A stretch of DNA of 64,000 bases from Alphaproteobacteria bacterium (GTDB lineage: Bacteria; Pseudomonadota; Alphaproteobacteria; MPNO01; UBA830), in contig JAJEBT010000128.1 in NCBI GenBank assembly GCA_022822405.1, positions 18,632 to 82,631 of the forward strand, in the 5' to 3' direction. Both the position numbers and the translations under genes were made by a program. Below, one piece after another: positions 43,860-52,900 of this stretch. Position 1 is the stretch's first letter, and each line of letters begins with the position of its first letter. Under the pieces are notes generated by a model that was not told the DNA's origin, did no database searches, and saw only the letters and a list, made by a program, of their open reading frames with translations.

Positions 43860-45818
43860 ATGAAACAGTTCCTGCTGGCCGTGCACTTGCTGCTTGTCTC
43901 GACCGCGACAACGCTGGCCGAATCCGGTCCGATTCAGGCCATCCTGCAGGAGCACGGGGACTTGATCGTCAAGAGTTCGCGCAAGACGATCGGGCCCGCA
44001 ATCGAGGCCGTCGCCACCAGCGGCCTGCCCGAAGCGCAGTCGGTGCTCCAGGCTTGGCAGGTCAAGAACATCTGGATGAGAAAGTCGGACGGGCTGTTCT
44101 TTCTCGGCGAAAGGATCGAGTCCAAGACCTACCGCCTGATCGATTTCGACAGCGGCGACACGGTCGGCGAGTTTCCGAAGCGCGCACTGAAGAACATCAA
44201 GCCGAACAGCGGAATACGGGCACTGATCGGAACGGCCTTGGTGCGGTTCCAGCTCCTCGATCCTGAGCCGGACCGGCGAATGGAGGCGCTTGATGCCATC
44301 GAGCGCTCACCGGACGCAAGCCTTCTGGCCCCGCTCCGGAGTTCGATCGATGGCGAAAGCGATGCAGGGATCCGTGCGCGCAAGATGCGGATCGAACGGC
44401 TTCTGACCATCGCCCACGGAACGGGCGCCGATGAGCGCGTGGCGGCCATCGAAGAGATGTCGACCGATCTTGGCGTCGATGTACGCGCTGCATTGAACCC
44501 GCTGACAAGGACCGCAGTCATGGCCTTCGCGGGAGACATCCCCGAAGGACTGAACGTGGCGTGGCGCCTGGGTCCGGGAAGCGACGACCTCCCCCGCGAG
44601 GAGGCATATGCGCTCCTGGTCGCCACCGGCCTGGCCTCGGCCACGGTTGGCCGCGACGCGATCCGCGATGCGCTGATCGCCAATCTGGAAGACAATGCGG
44701 CAGGAGGCGCCCAGGCGGGCGAGCTCGGCACCGACGATGCGCGAATGCGCGCATATGGCGTGCTGGCCGGCGCGGGCACGGTTCCGCCGCTTGTCACCGA
44801 TGCCGAGATCGACGCCGCGCTGGACGCTCACGTCTTCGCGGCCGTCTACGCCGAAGCCTCGCCCGCCGTTACCGCCGCCGCTGAAGCGGCCCTTGCCCGG
44901 ATCGCGAACCGGGTCGGCCTTTCCCAGGGCGCCGATCTTGCTCTCGACGCCCTCTCGCTTGCCTCGATCTACTTTCTTGCCGCAATCGGCCTTGCCATCA
45001 CCTTCGGCGTGATGGGCGTCATCAACATGGCCCACGGCGAGTTCATCATGATGGGCGCCTATACCGGCTACGTCGTGCAGCAGTTCATCCCGCACCATAC
45101 CGTCTCGATCCTCGTCGCGGTGCCCCTGGCCTTCGCCGTCACTTTCGGTGCCGGGGTGGCGATGGAGCGGCTGGTGATCCGCTGGCTTTACAACCGCCCG
45201 CTGGAAACTCTCTTGGCCACTTTCGGCATCTCCATCGCTCTCCAGCAGCTCGCCAAGAACATCTTCGGAACCCAGGCGCGGCCCCTGACCTCGCCGAGCT
45301 GGCTCGACGGGGCATGGGTGATCAACGACGTGATCTCGATCTCCCATATCCGGATCGCGATCTTCGTGCTGGCACTGATCTTCCTGGGCATCTTCCTCTT
45401 CATCATGCACCGAACCCGGCTCGGGCTGGAGACCCGCGCGGTCACGCAGAACCGGCGCATGGCAGCGGCAATGGGGATCAATCCCGACCGGGTGAACATG
45501 CTGACATTCGGGCTGGGCTCCGGGATCGCCGGAATCGCGGGAGTGGCCATCGGGCTCTACGCGAAGGTCACCTCGGACCTTGGCGCGGATTACATCGTGC
45601 AGAGTTTCATGACCGTCGTCGTTGGCGGTGTCGGAAACATCTGGGGCACCCTCCTCGGGGCCACCGGCATCGGCTTTCTGCAGAAGGGGATCGAGTGGTT
45701 CAATCCTTCGAACACGCTCGCTGCCCAGACCTACATGATCATCTTCATCATCGTCGTCTTCATCCAGCTCCGCCCGCAGGGAATCATCGCCCTCAAGGGC
45801 CGCGCGGCGGGAGACTGA
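43860..45818 (+). CDS. urtB: Urea ABC transporter permease UrtB
   Basis: A 652-aa protein: signal-like N-terminus, a periplasmic helical extension of about 330 residues with HEAT-like AVEEM/ALDAIERSPDASLLAPLRS segments, then the LivH-type permease (from about 360: ASIYFLAAIGLAITFGVMGVINMAHGEFIMMGAYTGY). The long extension is typical of UrtB and not of LivH. Starts 54 nt after urtA and precedes urtC by 3 nt. Confidence 0.96.
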   Translation: MKQFLLAVHLLLVSTATTLAESGPIQAILQEHGDLIVKSSRKTIGPAIEAVATSGLPEAQSVLQAWQVKNIWMRKSDGLFFLGERIESKTYRLIDFDSGDTVGEFPKRALKNIKPNSGIRALIGTALVRFQLLDPEPDRRMEALDAIERSPDASLLAPLRSSIDGESDAGIRARKMRIERLLTIAHGTGADERVAAIEEMSTDLGVDVRAALNPLTRTAVMAFAGDIPEGLNVAWRLGPGSDDLPREEAYALLVATGLASATVGRDAIRDALIANLEDNAAGGAQAGELGTDDARMRAYGVLAGAGTVPPLVTDAEIDAALDAHVFAAVYAEASPAVTAAAEAALARIANRVGLSQGADLALDALSLASIYFLAAIGLAITFGVMGVINMAHGEFIMMGAYTGYVVQQFIPHHTVSILVAVPLAFAVTFGAGVAMERLVIRWLYNRPLETLLATFGISIALQQLAKNIFGTQARPLTSPSWLDGAWVINDVISISHIRIAIFVLALIFLGIFLFIMHRTRLGLETRAVTQNRRMAAAMGINPDRVNMLTFGLGSGIAGIAGVAIGLYAKVTSDLGADYIVQSFMTVVVGGVGNIWGTLLGATGIGFLQKGIEWFNPSNTLAAQTYMIIFIIVVFIQLRPQGIIALKGRAAGD

Positions 45819-45821
45819 GCC

Positions 45822-47054
45822 ATGTCGCAGGGCATATTTGCGAAGAACCCCTCCGTGCTGGTCTTCCTCGCCATTCTCGGCCTTTTCACCCTTGGCGTGA
45901 CGCTGATGTCGGAATGGGCCGGGTCGGAGATCGTCTCCACCTCCTTTGTCAAGACGCTGGGCAAGACGCTCTGCCTCGCCCTGGTGGCCGTGGCGATGGA
46001 CCTCGTCTGGGGCTATGCCGGCATTCTCAGTCTCGGCCACTTCGCGTTCTTCGGGCTGGGCGGCTACATGATCGGCATGTGGCTGATGTACGAGCGCACG
46101 CGCGGCATCGTCGCCGCCTCGCTCGCCGAAGCGCCGATTCCGCCGACCGAAGCCGAAGTCGTCAGCGCCATCGGCAACCAGATCTTCGGAGTGGTGGGAT
46201 CGAGTGAATTCCCTGCGATATGGACGTTTGCGGACAGCCTTGCACTGCAGCTCCTCTTCGTCGTGCTGGTGCCGGGTCTCCTTGCGTTCGTCTTCGGATG
46301 GCTCGCCTTCCGTTCCCGCGTCACGGGCGTCTACCTCTCGATCCTGACACAGGCGATGACGCTGGCGCTGGCGCTCTACCTCTTCCAGAACGACAGCGGC
46401 CTTCGCGGCAACAACGGGCTTTCCGGGCTGCAGAACCTCCCGGGGCTCGACCACGTGCCGCAATCCAGCATCTCGATCTGGTTCTTCTGGGCCTCCGCCG
46501 GCGCGCTGGCCATAGGCTACGTGTTTTCCGCCTGGATCGTCTCGGGCAAGTTCGGTTCGGTGATCCGCGGCATCCGCGACAACGAGTCGAGGGTGCGTTT
46601 CCTGGGCTACCCGGTGGAGACCTACAAGCTCTTCGTCTTCACGGTCACGGCGATGATCGCCGGGATTGCCGGGGCGCTCTACTATCCACAGGCGGGCATC
46701 ATCAATCCGGCCGAAATTGCGCCCATCGCCTCGATATATCTCGCGGTCTGGGTCGCCATCGGCGGACGCGGCCGACTCTACGGTGCGGTGATCGGCGCGG
46801 CTTTCGTCAGCCTCGTCTCGTCGTGGTTCACCGGCGGCCAGGCCCCCGATGTCAACCTGGGCTTCTACACGATCAAGTGGGTCGACTGGTGGCTGGTTCT
46901 CCTCGGCCTCAGCTTTGTCGCGGTCACGCTCCTTGCGCCAAAGGGCATCGGCGGCCTGGTGGATCTCTGGACCGGCCGGCTGCCACCCGATCGCCACGGT
47001 GCGGACCTGGGTCCCGATTCCGGTTCGTTGCGCGAAGCGGAGGCAGAACAGTGA
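45822..47054 (+). CDS. urtC: Urea ABC transporter permease UrtC
   Basis: A 410-aa LivM-type inner-membrane permease with the loop IRDNESRVRFLGYPVETYKL and GYAGILSLGHFAFFGLGGYMIG as family signatures, and GLYYPQAG-like FTVTAMIAGIAGALYYPQAGIINP. Works with UrtB as the membrane heterodimer. Its stop overlaps urtD GTG (GTGA). Confidence 0.96.
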   Translation: MSQGIFAKNPSVLVFLAILGLFTLGVTLMSEWAGSEIVSTSFVKTLGKTLCLALVAVAMDLVWGYAGILSLGHFAFFGLGGYMIGMWLMYERTRGIVAASLAEAPIPPTEAEVVSAIGNQIFGVVGSSEFPAIWTFADSLALQLLFVVLVPGLLAFVFGWLAFRSRVTGVYLSILTQAMTLALALYLFQNDSGLRGNNGLSGLQNLPGLDHVPQSSISIWFFWASAGALAIGYVFSAWIVSGKFGSVIRGIRDNESRVRFLGYPVETYKLFVFTVTAMIAGIAGALYYPQAGIINPAEIAPIASIYLAVWVAIGGRGRLYGAVIGAAFVSLVSSWFTGGQAPDVNLGFYTIKWVDWWLVLLGLSFVAVTLLAPKGIGGLVDLWTGRLPPDRHGADLGPDSGSLREAEAEQ

Positions 47055-47791
47055 AGTCGCTGCTCGAGGTCTCCGGCGTTTCCGTCTCCTTCGACGGCTT
47101 CAAGGCGATCAACAACCTGAGTTTCGCCATCGGCGACGCGGAACTGCGCGCCATCATCGGACCCAATGGTGCAGGAAAGACAACCTTCATGGACATAGTC
47201 ACCGGCAAGACAAGGCCGGACGAAGGCCGCGTTCTATGGGGCGAGGCGAACACTTCGCTGCTGGGGCTCTCCGAGGCGCGGATCGCCTGCGAGGGCATCG
47301 GCCGCAAGTTCCAGAAACCCACGGTGTTCGAAGACCAGACCGTGCAGGAAAACCTGCTGATGGCGCTCAGCAATGCGCGCGGGCCGCTTCAGGTCCTCTT
47401 CTATCGGCCAACGCCCGAGGATCTTGACCGGGTGCACGAGCTTGCCGGCGAAATCGGGCTCGTGGACGCCCTTGGCCGCAAGTCGGGCGAGCTGAGCCAT
47501 GGTCAGAAGCAATGGCTGGAAATCGGAATGCTGCTCGCGCAAGAGCCAAGATTGCTGCTTGTTGACGAGCCGGCTGCAGGCATGACGCCGGCGGAACGCG
47601 AACACACCACCGCGCTGCTGGTCGAGGCGGCGAAATCCCGCGCGGTGGTGGTCATCGAGCACGACATGGATTTCGTGCGCCGCCTGGGCTGCAAGGTGAC
47701 GGTCCTGCACGAGGGAGCGGTCCTGGCCGAAGGCAGTCTCGATCACGTGACGGCGAACCGGAAGGTCATCGACGTGTACCTGGGACGCTGA
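47051..47791 (+). CDS. urtD: Urea ABC transporter ATP-binding protein UrtD
   Basis: A 246-aa LivG-type ATPase: Walker A GPNGAGKTT, an unusual signature LSHGQKQWLE (typical of UrtD rather than LSGGQ), Walker B LLLVDEPAAGM, and the H-loop VVIEHDMDF. GTG 47051 overlaps the urtC stop. It partners UrtE, which follows after 3 nt. Confidence 0.96.
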   Translation: MKSLLEVSGVSVSFDGFKAINNLSFAIGDAELRAIIGPNGAGKTTFMDIVTGKTRPDEGRVLWGEANTSLLGLSEARIACEGIGRKFQKPTVFEDQTVQENLLMALSNARGPLQVLFYRPTPEDLDRVHELAGEIGLVDALGRKSGELSHGQKQWLEIGMLLAQEPRLLLVDEPAAGMTPAEREHTTALLVEAAKSRAVVVIEHDMDFVRRLGCKVTVLHEGAVLAEGSLDHVTANRKVIDVYLGR

Positions 47792-47794
47792 GCG

Positions 47795-48490
47795 ATGCTG
47801 ACGACAACCGATCTCACACTGCATTACGGTCACTCGCAGATACTCAACGGCATCTCGTTCGAGGCGAAAGCGGGCGAGATCACCTGCATCATGGGCACCA
47901 ACGGCGTGGGCAAGACCAGCCTGATCCGCGCAATTTCAGGGGCTCATCCGCGCTCCGGCGGCACGATGATCCTGGATGGCGAAGAACTGGGCGTGCTGCC
48001 CGCCCACGAACTTGCGCAAAAGGGCGTCGGCGTGGTGCCGCAGGGGCGGGAGATCTTCCCGCTTCTGACGGTGCGGGAGAACCTCGAGACCGGTTTTTCC
48101 TGCCTGCCGCGAACGGAGCATCGGATACCGGACGAGGTTTTCGAGATGTTCCCGGTCCTCTCCGGTTTCCTGGACCGCAGGGGCGGGGACCTCTCGGGCG
48201 GCCAGCAACAGCAGCTTGCCATCGCCCGCGCATTGATCACCCGGCCCAGGCTGCTGCTGCTGGACGAGCCGACAGAGGGCATTCAGCCCAATGTCATTCA
48301 GCAGATCGGCGAGGTGATCCGCGGGCTGCGCGAGCGTGGCGACATGGCGATCGTGCTGGTGGAGCAGTATTTCGACTTCGCGTTCGATCTGGCGGACCAC
48401 ATCGCCGTGTTGCGACGCGGCGAGGTCATCCATTCCGGCGCAAGGGACGGCATCCCGCGGAACGAATTGCTGTCCAAGGTGTCCGTTTAG
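47795..48490 (+). CDS. urtE: Urea ABC transporter ATP-binding protein UrtE
   Basis: A 231-aa LivF-type ATPase: GTNGVGKTS as Walker A, LSGGQQQQLAIARAL signature, LLLDEPTEGIQPN Walker B, and VEQYFDFAFDLADHIAVL. Last gene of the urt operon. No clear terminator follows; the next gene is the convergent LacI regulator. Confidence 0.96.
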   Translation: MLTTTDLTLHYGHSQILNGISFEAKAGEITCIMGTNGVGKTSLIRAISGAHPRSGGTMILDGEELGVLPAHELAQKGVGVVPQGREIFPLLTVRENLETGFSCLPRTEHRIPDEVFEMFPVLSGFLDRRGGDLSGGQQQQLAIARALITRPRLLLLDEPTEGIQPNVIQQIGEVIRGLRERGDMAIVLVEQYFDFAFDLADHIAVLRRGEVIHSGARDGIPRNELLSKVSV

Positions 48491-48611
48491 GCCCAATGGC
48501 AGCGATTCATGCCCGCACGCCCCCCCCAAAAAAGGTTCCGGTCACCTTTGTGCCCTGGTGCGGCCCTGGTTGCGTGGGCGGCCTGAATGCGCCGGCGATC
48601 GAGCGAACGCT

Positions 48612-49643
48612 TCAGGAGATCGATCTCCCATGTACGCCAGGAGCCCTTGGAGGAGCTGTTGAACTTCGGAGTATCAGCCGCACTTCGACCGAATTGTGCA
48701 TGGGCACTTCGTCTCCGCTCAACTTTCCCAGAATGAACTCCGCGGCCGCGATGCCCATGTCCCTTGCAGGGACGTCGATCGTCGTGAGCGGCGGGTTCAG
48801 GTGCGTTGCGAACTCGAGATTGTCAAAGCCGACAACGGAGATGTCGCCGGGAACGTCCAGCCCCCTTGCGGTGCATTCGATGAGCGCTCCCAGCGCCAGG
48901 ACGTCGTTGCCGCAGACAATGGCGGTGGGCTGCGGATCGTCACGTGAAAGGAGAAGCGCGCAGGCTTTCTTGCCGCCGGAAATGGAATAAGGGGATTCGA
49001 TGACCCGTGACGCAGGCAACGATATGTCGTGGCGCGCAAGTTCCGCTTGAATGCCATCGAGCCGCTTGGTCGTTCGATCGTTGTCCTCCGTTATCCCGGA
49101 AATGACGCAAATGTCCGAGTGTCCGAGATGCACCAGATGCCTGGCCATGATCGCGGCCGAAGCGGAATTGTCAAAGCCCGCAGTCGGGTAGGCGCTCTCG
49201 GGATCGAAGGTATACGTGTTGACAAACGGAACGCCAAATTGGTGCAGCAGGTCGTAGATCTCCTGGCGATGGCATTCCCCGACAAGCATGAGCGCCTCGG
49301 CACCACGTTCGAGGAGCAGTCTTGCCTCCCTTAGCTCCGCGTCCAGATCATAGTCGAAAGTGGCAATCAGCGTCGAGATTCCCGCTGCCGAGAGTTGAGT
49401 GCTCGCGGCGCTGACCAGCCGGGCATAGAGCGCGTAGTCCAATGTCGGGATCAGCACTCCGACCATGTGCGACCGCTGGGACCGCAGGGCCCGGGCCGCG
49501 TGGTTCCGGACGTACCCGAGCTCGTGCATCGCTCTTTCGATCCGCGATCGCATTTCGGGTGACACCTTGTCAGGGTTGTTGACCGTGCGCGAAACCGTCG
49601 CCGGCGCGCATCCGGCAAGCCTGGCAACGTCCGTGATTCGCAC
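48612..49643 (-). CDS. LacI-family transcriptional regulator
   Basis: A 343-aa repressor: N-terminal HTH ITDVARLAGCAPATVSRTVNNPDKVS, hinge LRSQRSHMVGVLIPTLD, and a periplasmic-binding-like effector domain (TAIVCGNDVLALGALIEC, PLTTIDVPARDMG). GTG 49643 is chosen because it gives the usual spacing before the HTH and leaves the operator-like TGAAATCGATATCT upstream; ATG 49703 would extend the protein by 20 residues across that site. It is divergent from the TRAP operon, which it probably represses until a ligand binds. Confidence 0.92.
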   Translation of the reverse strand: MRITDVARLAGCAPATVSRTVNNPDKVSPEMRSRIERAMHELGYVRNHAARALRSQRSHMVGVLIPTLDYALYARLVSAASTQLSAAGISTLIATFDYDLDAELREARLLLERGAEALMLVGECHRQEIYDLLHQFGVPFVNTYTFDPESAYPTAGFDNSASAAIMARHLVHLGHSDICVISGITEDNDRTTKRLDGIQAELARHDISLPASRVIESPYSISGGKKACALLLSRDDPQPTAIVCGNDVLALGALIECTARGLDVPGDISVVGFDNLEFATHLNPPLTTIDVPARDMGIAAAEFILGKLSGDEVPMHNSVEVRLILRSSTAPPRAPGVHGRSIS

Positions 49644-49659
49644 GCGTGATGCTGTATCC

Positions 49660-49673
49660 TGAAATCGATATCT
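49660..49673. promoter_or_regulatory. Second LacI-operator-like site
   Basis: TGAAATCGATATCT matches 12 of 14 positions of the perfect palindrome at 49780-49793 and lies just upstream of the chosen GTG start of the LacI gene. It could mediate autoregulation or looping. Inference from similarity between the two sites. Confidence 0.5.
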
Positions 49674-49779
49674 TGACTCGGTCGGCAATATGGAGGTCCG
49701 CATGTCGCAACTAATCGCTCTGTACCAGAGAGATACGGACTTGGACAGAAAAAGTGTTGACTCGGCGAATCAGATGGTA

Positions 49780-49793
49780 TGAAATCGATTTCA
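49780..49793. promoter_or_regulatory. Perfect palindrome, LacI-family operator
   Basis: TGAAATCGATTTCA is a perfect 14-bp palindrome with the central CG typical of LacI/GalR operators, 29 bp upstream of the TRAP small-permease start, positioned to block its transcription. Confidence 0.75.
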
Positions 49794-49821
49794 TCACGAT
49801 GAGATGCGCCTTGGGGGAGTA

Positions 49822-50325
49822 ATGCAGCACCCGGACAAAGGCCGGAACTCGAAGATTCTGCTGATGCTCCTCGGTGTCGCGAAGCTCTCCATCGTTGCGA
49901 TTTCCATAGTGATGATCGTGGTCACCCTGGCCCAGGTGGTCTTCAGATACGTCATCGCGGCGCCGCTTCCCTGGTCGGAGGAACTGGCGCGGTACTGTTT
50001 CGTATGGATCGTGTTCCTGGGCGGCGCCGTCGGCCTTTCGCGGGGAATCCACCTTGGCGTCGACTTGTTCGTGAACCTGCTTCCCGAGCGCTTCAGGATT
50101 GGAATCGAGATCCTGTCACATGTTCTGATCGCGTGTTTCGCGGCCGCGGTTGTCCTCGCAAGCTACCCGGTGATCAACATGAACATGCTGCAACGCTCGC
50201 CCGCGCTGGGCGTGCAGATGTCATGGATCTACATCGCGATTCCGATCTCGATGGGCCTGATCTTCCTGATCTGCCTGGAACGCACCATTGCCATCCTGCG
50301 TGGCCGCGGCGGGCAGGAGGAATAG
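49822..50325 (+). CDS. TRAP transporter small permease (DctQ family)
   Basis: A 167-aa four-helix membrane protein with ILLMLLGVAKLSIVAISIVMIVV, PWSEELARYCFVWIVFLGGAVGLSRGIHLGVD and SMGLIFLICLERTIAIL. ATG 49822 has GGGGGAG 2-5 nt upstream, preferred over ATG 49804. First gene of a LacI-controlled operon (Q, M, M24 enzyme, P). The substrate is unknown and sugar acids are common for such loci. Confidence 0.92.
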   Translation: MQHPDKGRNSKILLMLLGVAKLSIVAISIVMIVVTLAQVVFRYVIAAPLPWSEELARYCFVWIVFLGGAVGLSRGIHLGVDLFVNLLPERFRIGIEILSHVLIACFAAAVVLASYPVINMNMLQRSPALGVQMSWIYIAIPISMGLIFLICLERTIAILRGRGGQEE

Positions 50326-50333
50326 GCGTTCCG

Positions 50334-51611
50334 ATGCTGGTAATCCTGTTCACCACGTTCTTCGTCCTGTTGCTCTTCAACATGCCGATCGCCTTCGCGC
50401 TTGGCATTGCGTCGGCCCTGACGCTCTGGCTCGACAGCACGCTGCCGCTCAACAGCATCGTCACGCGCGCCTTCGTGGGCGTCGATTCCTTCACGCTGCT
50501 GGCGATCCCGTTCTTCATCATCGCGGGCGAATTGATGAACGCCTGCGGAATCACCGAGCGCATCGTCAACTTCTCGAGGTCTCTCGTCGGGCATATTCGC
50601 GGCGGCCTGGCCCATGTGACCATCATGTCCAACATGTTCTTCTCAGGCATCTCCGGGTCGGCAACCGCGGATGCCTCGGCCCTGGGCTCGATGATGATCC
50701 CGGCCATGAAGAAGAACGGCTTCGATGCCGACTATGCCGTCGCCGTCAATGCCTCGGCCAGCGCGATGGGCCCCATCATCCCTCCCAGCATCATGATGGT
50801 GATCTACGGCTCCATCGCCAATGTCTCGATCGCCAAGCTGTTTCTCGGCGGTTTCGTGCCCGGGCTGATGGTTGCGGCGGGACTGATGGCAATGGCCTAT
50901 GTCATCGCCAAGAGACGCGGCTATCCGGCGCCGCCGCGATCCGAGCTTCCGCCCGTCTTGCCCGCATTCCGCGATGCGCTTTGGGCGCTCGCAATGCCCG
51001 TGATCATCCTGGGCGGGATCTTCTCCGGCGTGTTCACGGCAACCGAGGCGGGCGTGGTCGCGGTGGCCTACGCAACCATCGTGGGAACGTTCGTCTACCG
51101 CACGCTCACGTTCAGGCTCTTCGGAAAACTGCTGGTGGATGCGGCCGTGACCACCGCGGCCGCGATGTTCCTGATCGCGATGGCGACCTCGTTCGCGTGG
51201 CTGCTGGCCTGGGCCGGGTTCGGAGCTGCGGTCCTCGACGTTCTCGGCGGAGTCACGTCGCACCCGACGCTCGCGGTTCTGCTGATCATTGGGTTCATCC
51301 TGGTCCTGGGGCTCTTCATCGAAGGCATCCCGATCCTGATCATCTTCACACCGGTCTTGCTGCCCGTGATCCACGGGCTTGGCGTTGACCCGGTCTATTT
51401 CGGCGTCGTCCTGGTCATGGCCGTCGTCATCGGCTCGGTGACGCCTCCGGTCGGCATCCTGACCTACATTTGCTGCGCCATCGCGGGAATCACCATTTCG
51501 CAGGCATTTCGTGGATTGGTGCCGTTCTGCGCAGTGCTGATCGCCGTACTCGTCGCCGTCGCAGTGTTCCCCGGTCTGATCATGACCATCCCGAACATCT
51601 TCGGTCGCTAG
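50334..51611 (+). CDS. TRAP transporter large permease (DctM family)
   Basis: A 425-aa polytopic protein: AIPFFIIAGELMNACGITERIVNFSRSLVGHIRGGLAHV, SGISGSATADASALGSMMIPAMKKNGF, PPSIMMVIYGSIANVSIAKLFLGG and GSVTPPVGILTY are the DctM hallmarks. ATG 50334 lies 8 nt after the small permease stop. It shares the operon with a binding protein encoded after the M24 gene. Confidence 0.95.
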   Translation: MLVILFTTFFVLLLFNMPIAFALGIASALTLWLDSTLPLNSIVTRAFVGVDSFTLLAIPFFIIAGELMNACGITERIVNFSRSLVGHIRGGLAHVTIMSNMFFSGISGSATADASALGSMMIPAMKKNGFDADYAVAVNASASAMGPIIPPSIMMVIYGSIANVSIAKLFLGGFVPGLMVAAGLMAMAYVIAKRRGYPAPPRSELPPVLPAFRDALWALAMPVIILGGIFSGVFTATEAGVVAVAYATIVGTFVYRTLTFRLFGKLLVDAAVTTAAAMFLIAMATSFAWLLAWAGFGAAVLDVLGGVTSHPTLAVLLIIGFILVLGLFIEGIPILIIFTPVLLPVIHGLGVDPVYFGVVLVMAVVIGSVTPPVGILTYICCAIAGITISQAFRGLVPFCAVLIAVLVAVAVFPGLIMTIPNIFGR

Positions 51612-51637
51612 ACTCAGGAATTGGAAGGAAACCTGCC

Positions 51638-52795
51638 TTGGGAATCACGCATGAAGAGCTGAAGCAACGGACCGAAAGGCTCAGGCAACGGATGACGTCC
51701 GAAGGCTACGAGGCGCTTGTCATCTATTCGGACGAATACCGATCCGGCCATTCGTCCTACATCACGAACTACAGGCCGTTGAACGTGATCGAGGAATCGC
51801 CCCAGCTGGTCATCCTGATCGGGGACCGGCAGCCCGTTGTCTTCCTGGGGCGCCTGAACGCCTATGCCGCGAGAGACCTCTGCTGGATCGAAGACGTGCG
51901 CGGCATCCACCGGCCGTACACGGACCTGCCGGAGATCTTCGCCCCGATCGCCGGGCATCGCAGCAAGATCGGGCTGATCGGCAAGAACATCCTGCCCGTC
52001 GAGACATATGAACAGATTTCCGATGCCGTGCCGAAGGCCGCCTTCGAAGCCCGCGACGACATCATGCTTGATCTGCGCAAGATCAAGTCAGAAGCGGAAA
52101 TCGCGCTGATGGAACGCGCGGCCGAGATCAATGACGAGGTGCTTCGGCAGGCGGTGAAGCTGGTCAAGGTCGGGATGACGGAAGTTCAGGTCGCCGGCGT
52201 GGCGGAGAACATTGCGCGCAAGATGAATGCCGACATCGGCTCTGCAACGGTTGTCATGTCAGGTCCGAACACCAAGTACCCGGCGTGGCGTGCAACGGAT
52301 CGCAAGATCGAGCCCGGCGACTACGTCATGCTGGATTTCAATCCGGCCATCGGAAACTACTGCAACGACGGCGGCATCACGATCCTGATGCCCGGAGCCG
52401 ACCCGGAACAGGAACGTGCCCTCGTCGTTGGCCACAAGGCGCTGAAGAGGGTCATCCCGACCATCCGCCCCGGCATTACCGCGCGCTCGATCTTTGACAC
52501 CTTGCTGGCCGAGCTGGAACCCGAAGGACTGGCGGACCACTTCACGCCATATGCCAAGGGGCTGCGCGGCGTTGGCCATGCGGTGGGATTGGACGTGGTC
52601 GAACCGCCGAACCTGAGCTCGGACAGCGATTTCGAACTCGAGGCGGGCATGACATTGGCAATCAAGCTCGACCTGCACGACCTGATTGGCGGCGGGTACA
52701 GGGTCGAGGTGGTCGTCGCCGTCACCGAAAGCGGCGTCCGTCCGTTGAACAAGCTGGTTCTGGACGAGCCGGATGACTTCGCGGTGCAGCGGTGA
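51638..52795 (+). CDS. M24 (pita-bread fold) metallopeptidase/creatinase-family enzyme
   Basis: A 385-aa protein with a creatinase N-terminal domain and a C-terminal M24 catalytic domain. Of the five canonical metal ligands, Asp233 (VMLDFNP), Asp244 (NDGG), His314 (GVGHAVG) and Glu357 (YRVEVVVAVTE) are present, but the Glu normally in IEPG is Lys343 (AIKLDL). Metal binding may be impaired, so a non-peptidase C-N hydrolase or lyase role is possible, as for creatinase, ectoine hydrolase DoeA or DddP. TTG 51638 follows GGAAGG; upstream frame lies inside dctM. It sits inside a TRAP operon, so it probably acts on the imported solute. Confidence 0.85.
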   Translation: MGITHEELKQRTERLRQRMTSEGYEALVIYSDEYRSGHSSYITNYRPLNVIEESPQLVILIGDRQPVVFLGRLNAYAARDLCWIEDVRGIHRPYTDLPEIFAPIAGHRSKIGLIGKNILPVETYEQISDAVPKAAFEARDDIMLDLRKIKSEAEIALMERAAEINDEVLRQAVKLVKVGMTEVQVAGVAENIARKMNADIGSATVVMSGPNTKYPAWRATDRKIEPGDYVMLDFNPAIGNYCNDGGITILMPGADPEQERALVVGHKALKRVIPTIRPGITARSIFDTLLAELEPEGLADHFTPYAKGLRGVGHAVGLDVVEPPNLSSDSDFELEAGMTLAIKLDLHDLIGGGYRVEVVVAVTESGVRPLNKLVLDEPDDFAVQR

Positions 52796-52814
52796 TCGGA
52801 CGCACGACAGGATT

Positions 52815-52856
52815 CCACCCCACGAGGGGGTGGAGATGCCCGGCGCACGCGCCGGG
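52815..52856 (+). terminator. Two consecutive hairpins before the DctP gene
   Basis: CCACCCC/GGGGTGG (52815-52821 with 52827-52833) and CCCGGCGC/GCGCCGGG (52839-52846 with 52849-52856) form two GC hairpins between the M24 gene and the binding-protein gene, with no T-tract. They may protect the 5' end of a processed DctP message or attenuate read-through. Confidence 0.6.
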
Positions 52857-52900
52857 AAAACAAGCGGAAATACCGTTCTAGAAAGAGGAGGAACTCAAAG

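Noticed and set aside
44307..46997. 896-aa minus-strand ORF opposite urtB-urtC
   Set aside because: A composition-driven shadow rich in Arg, Asp, Glu and His, antisense to well-conserved urea permeases.
48496..48611. Short plus-strand ORF after urtE (MAAIHARTPPPKKVP...)
   Set aside because: It looks partly protein-like, but runs into the lacI gene, has no ribosome site, and matches no family I know.
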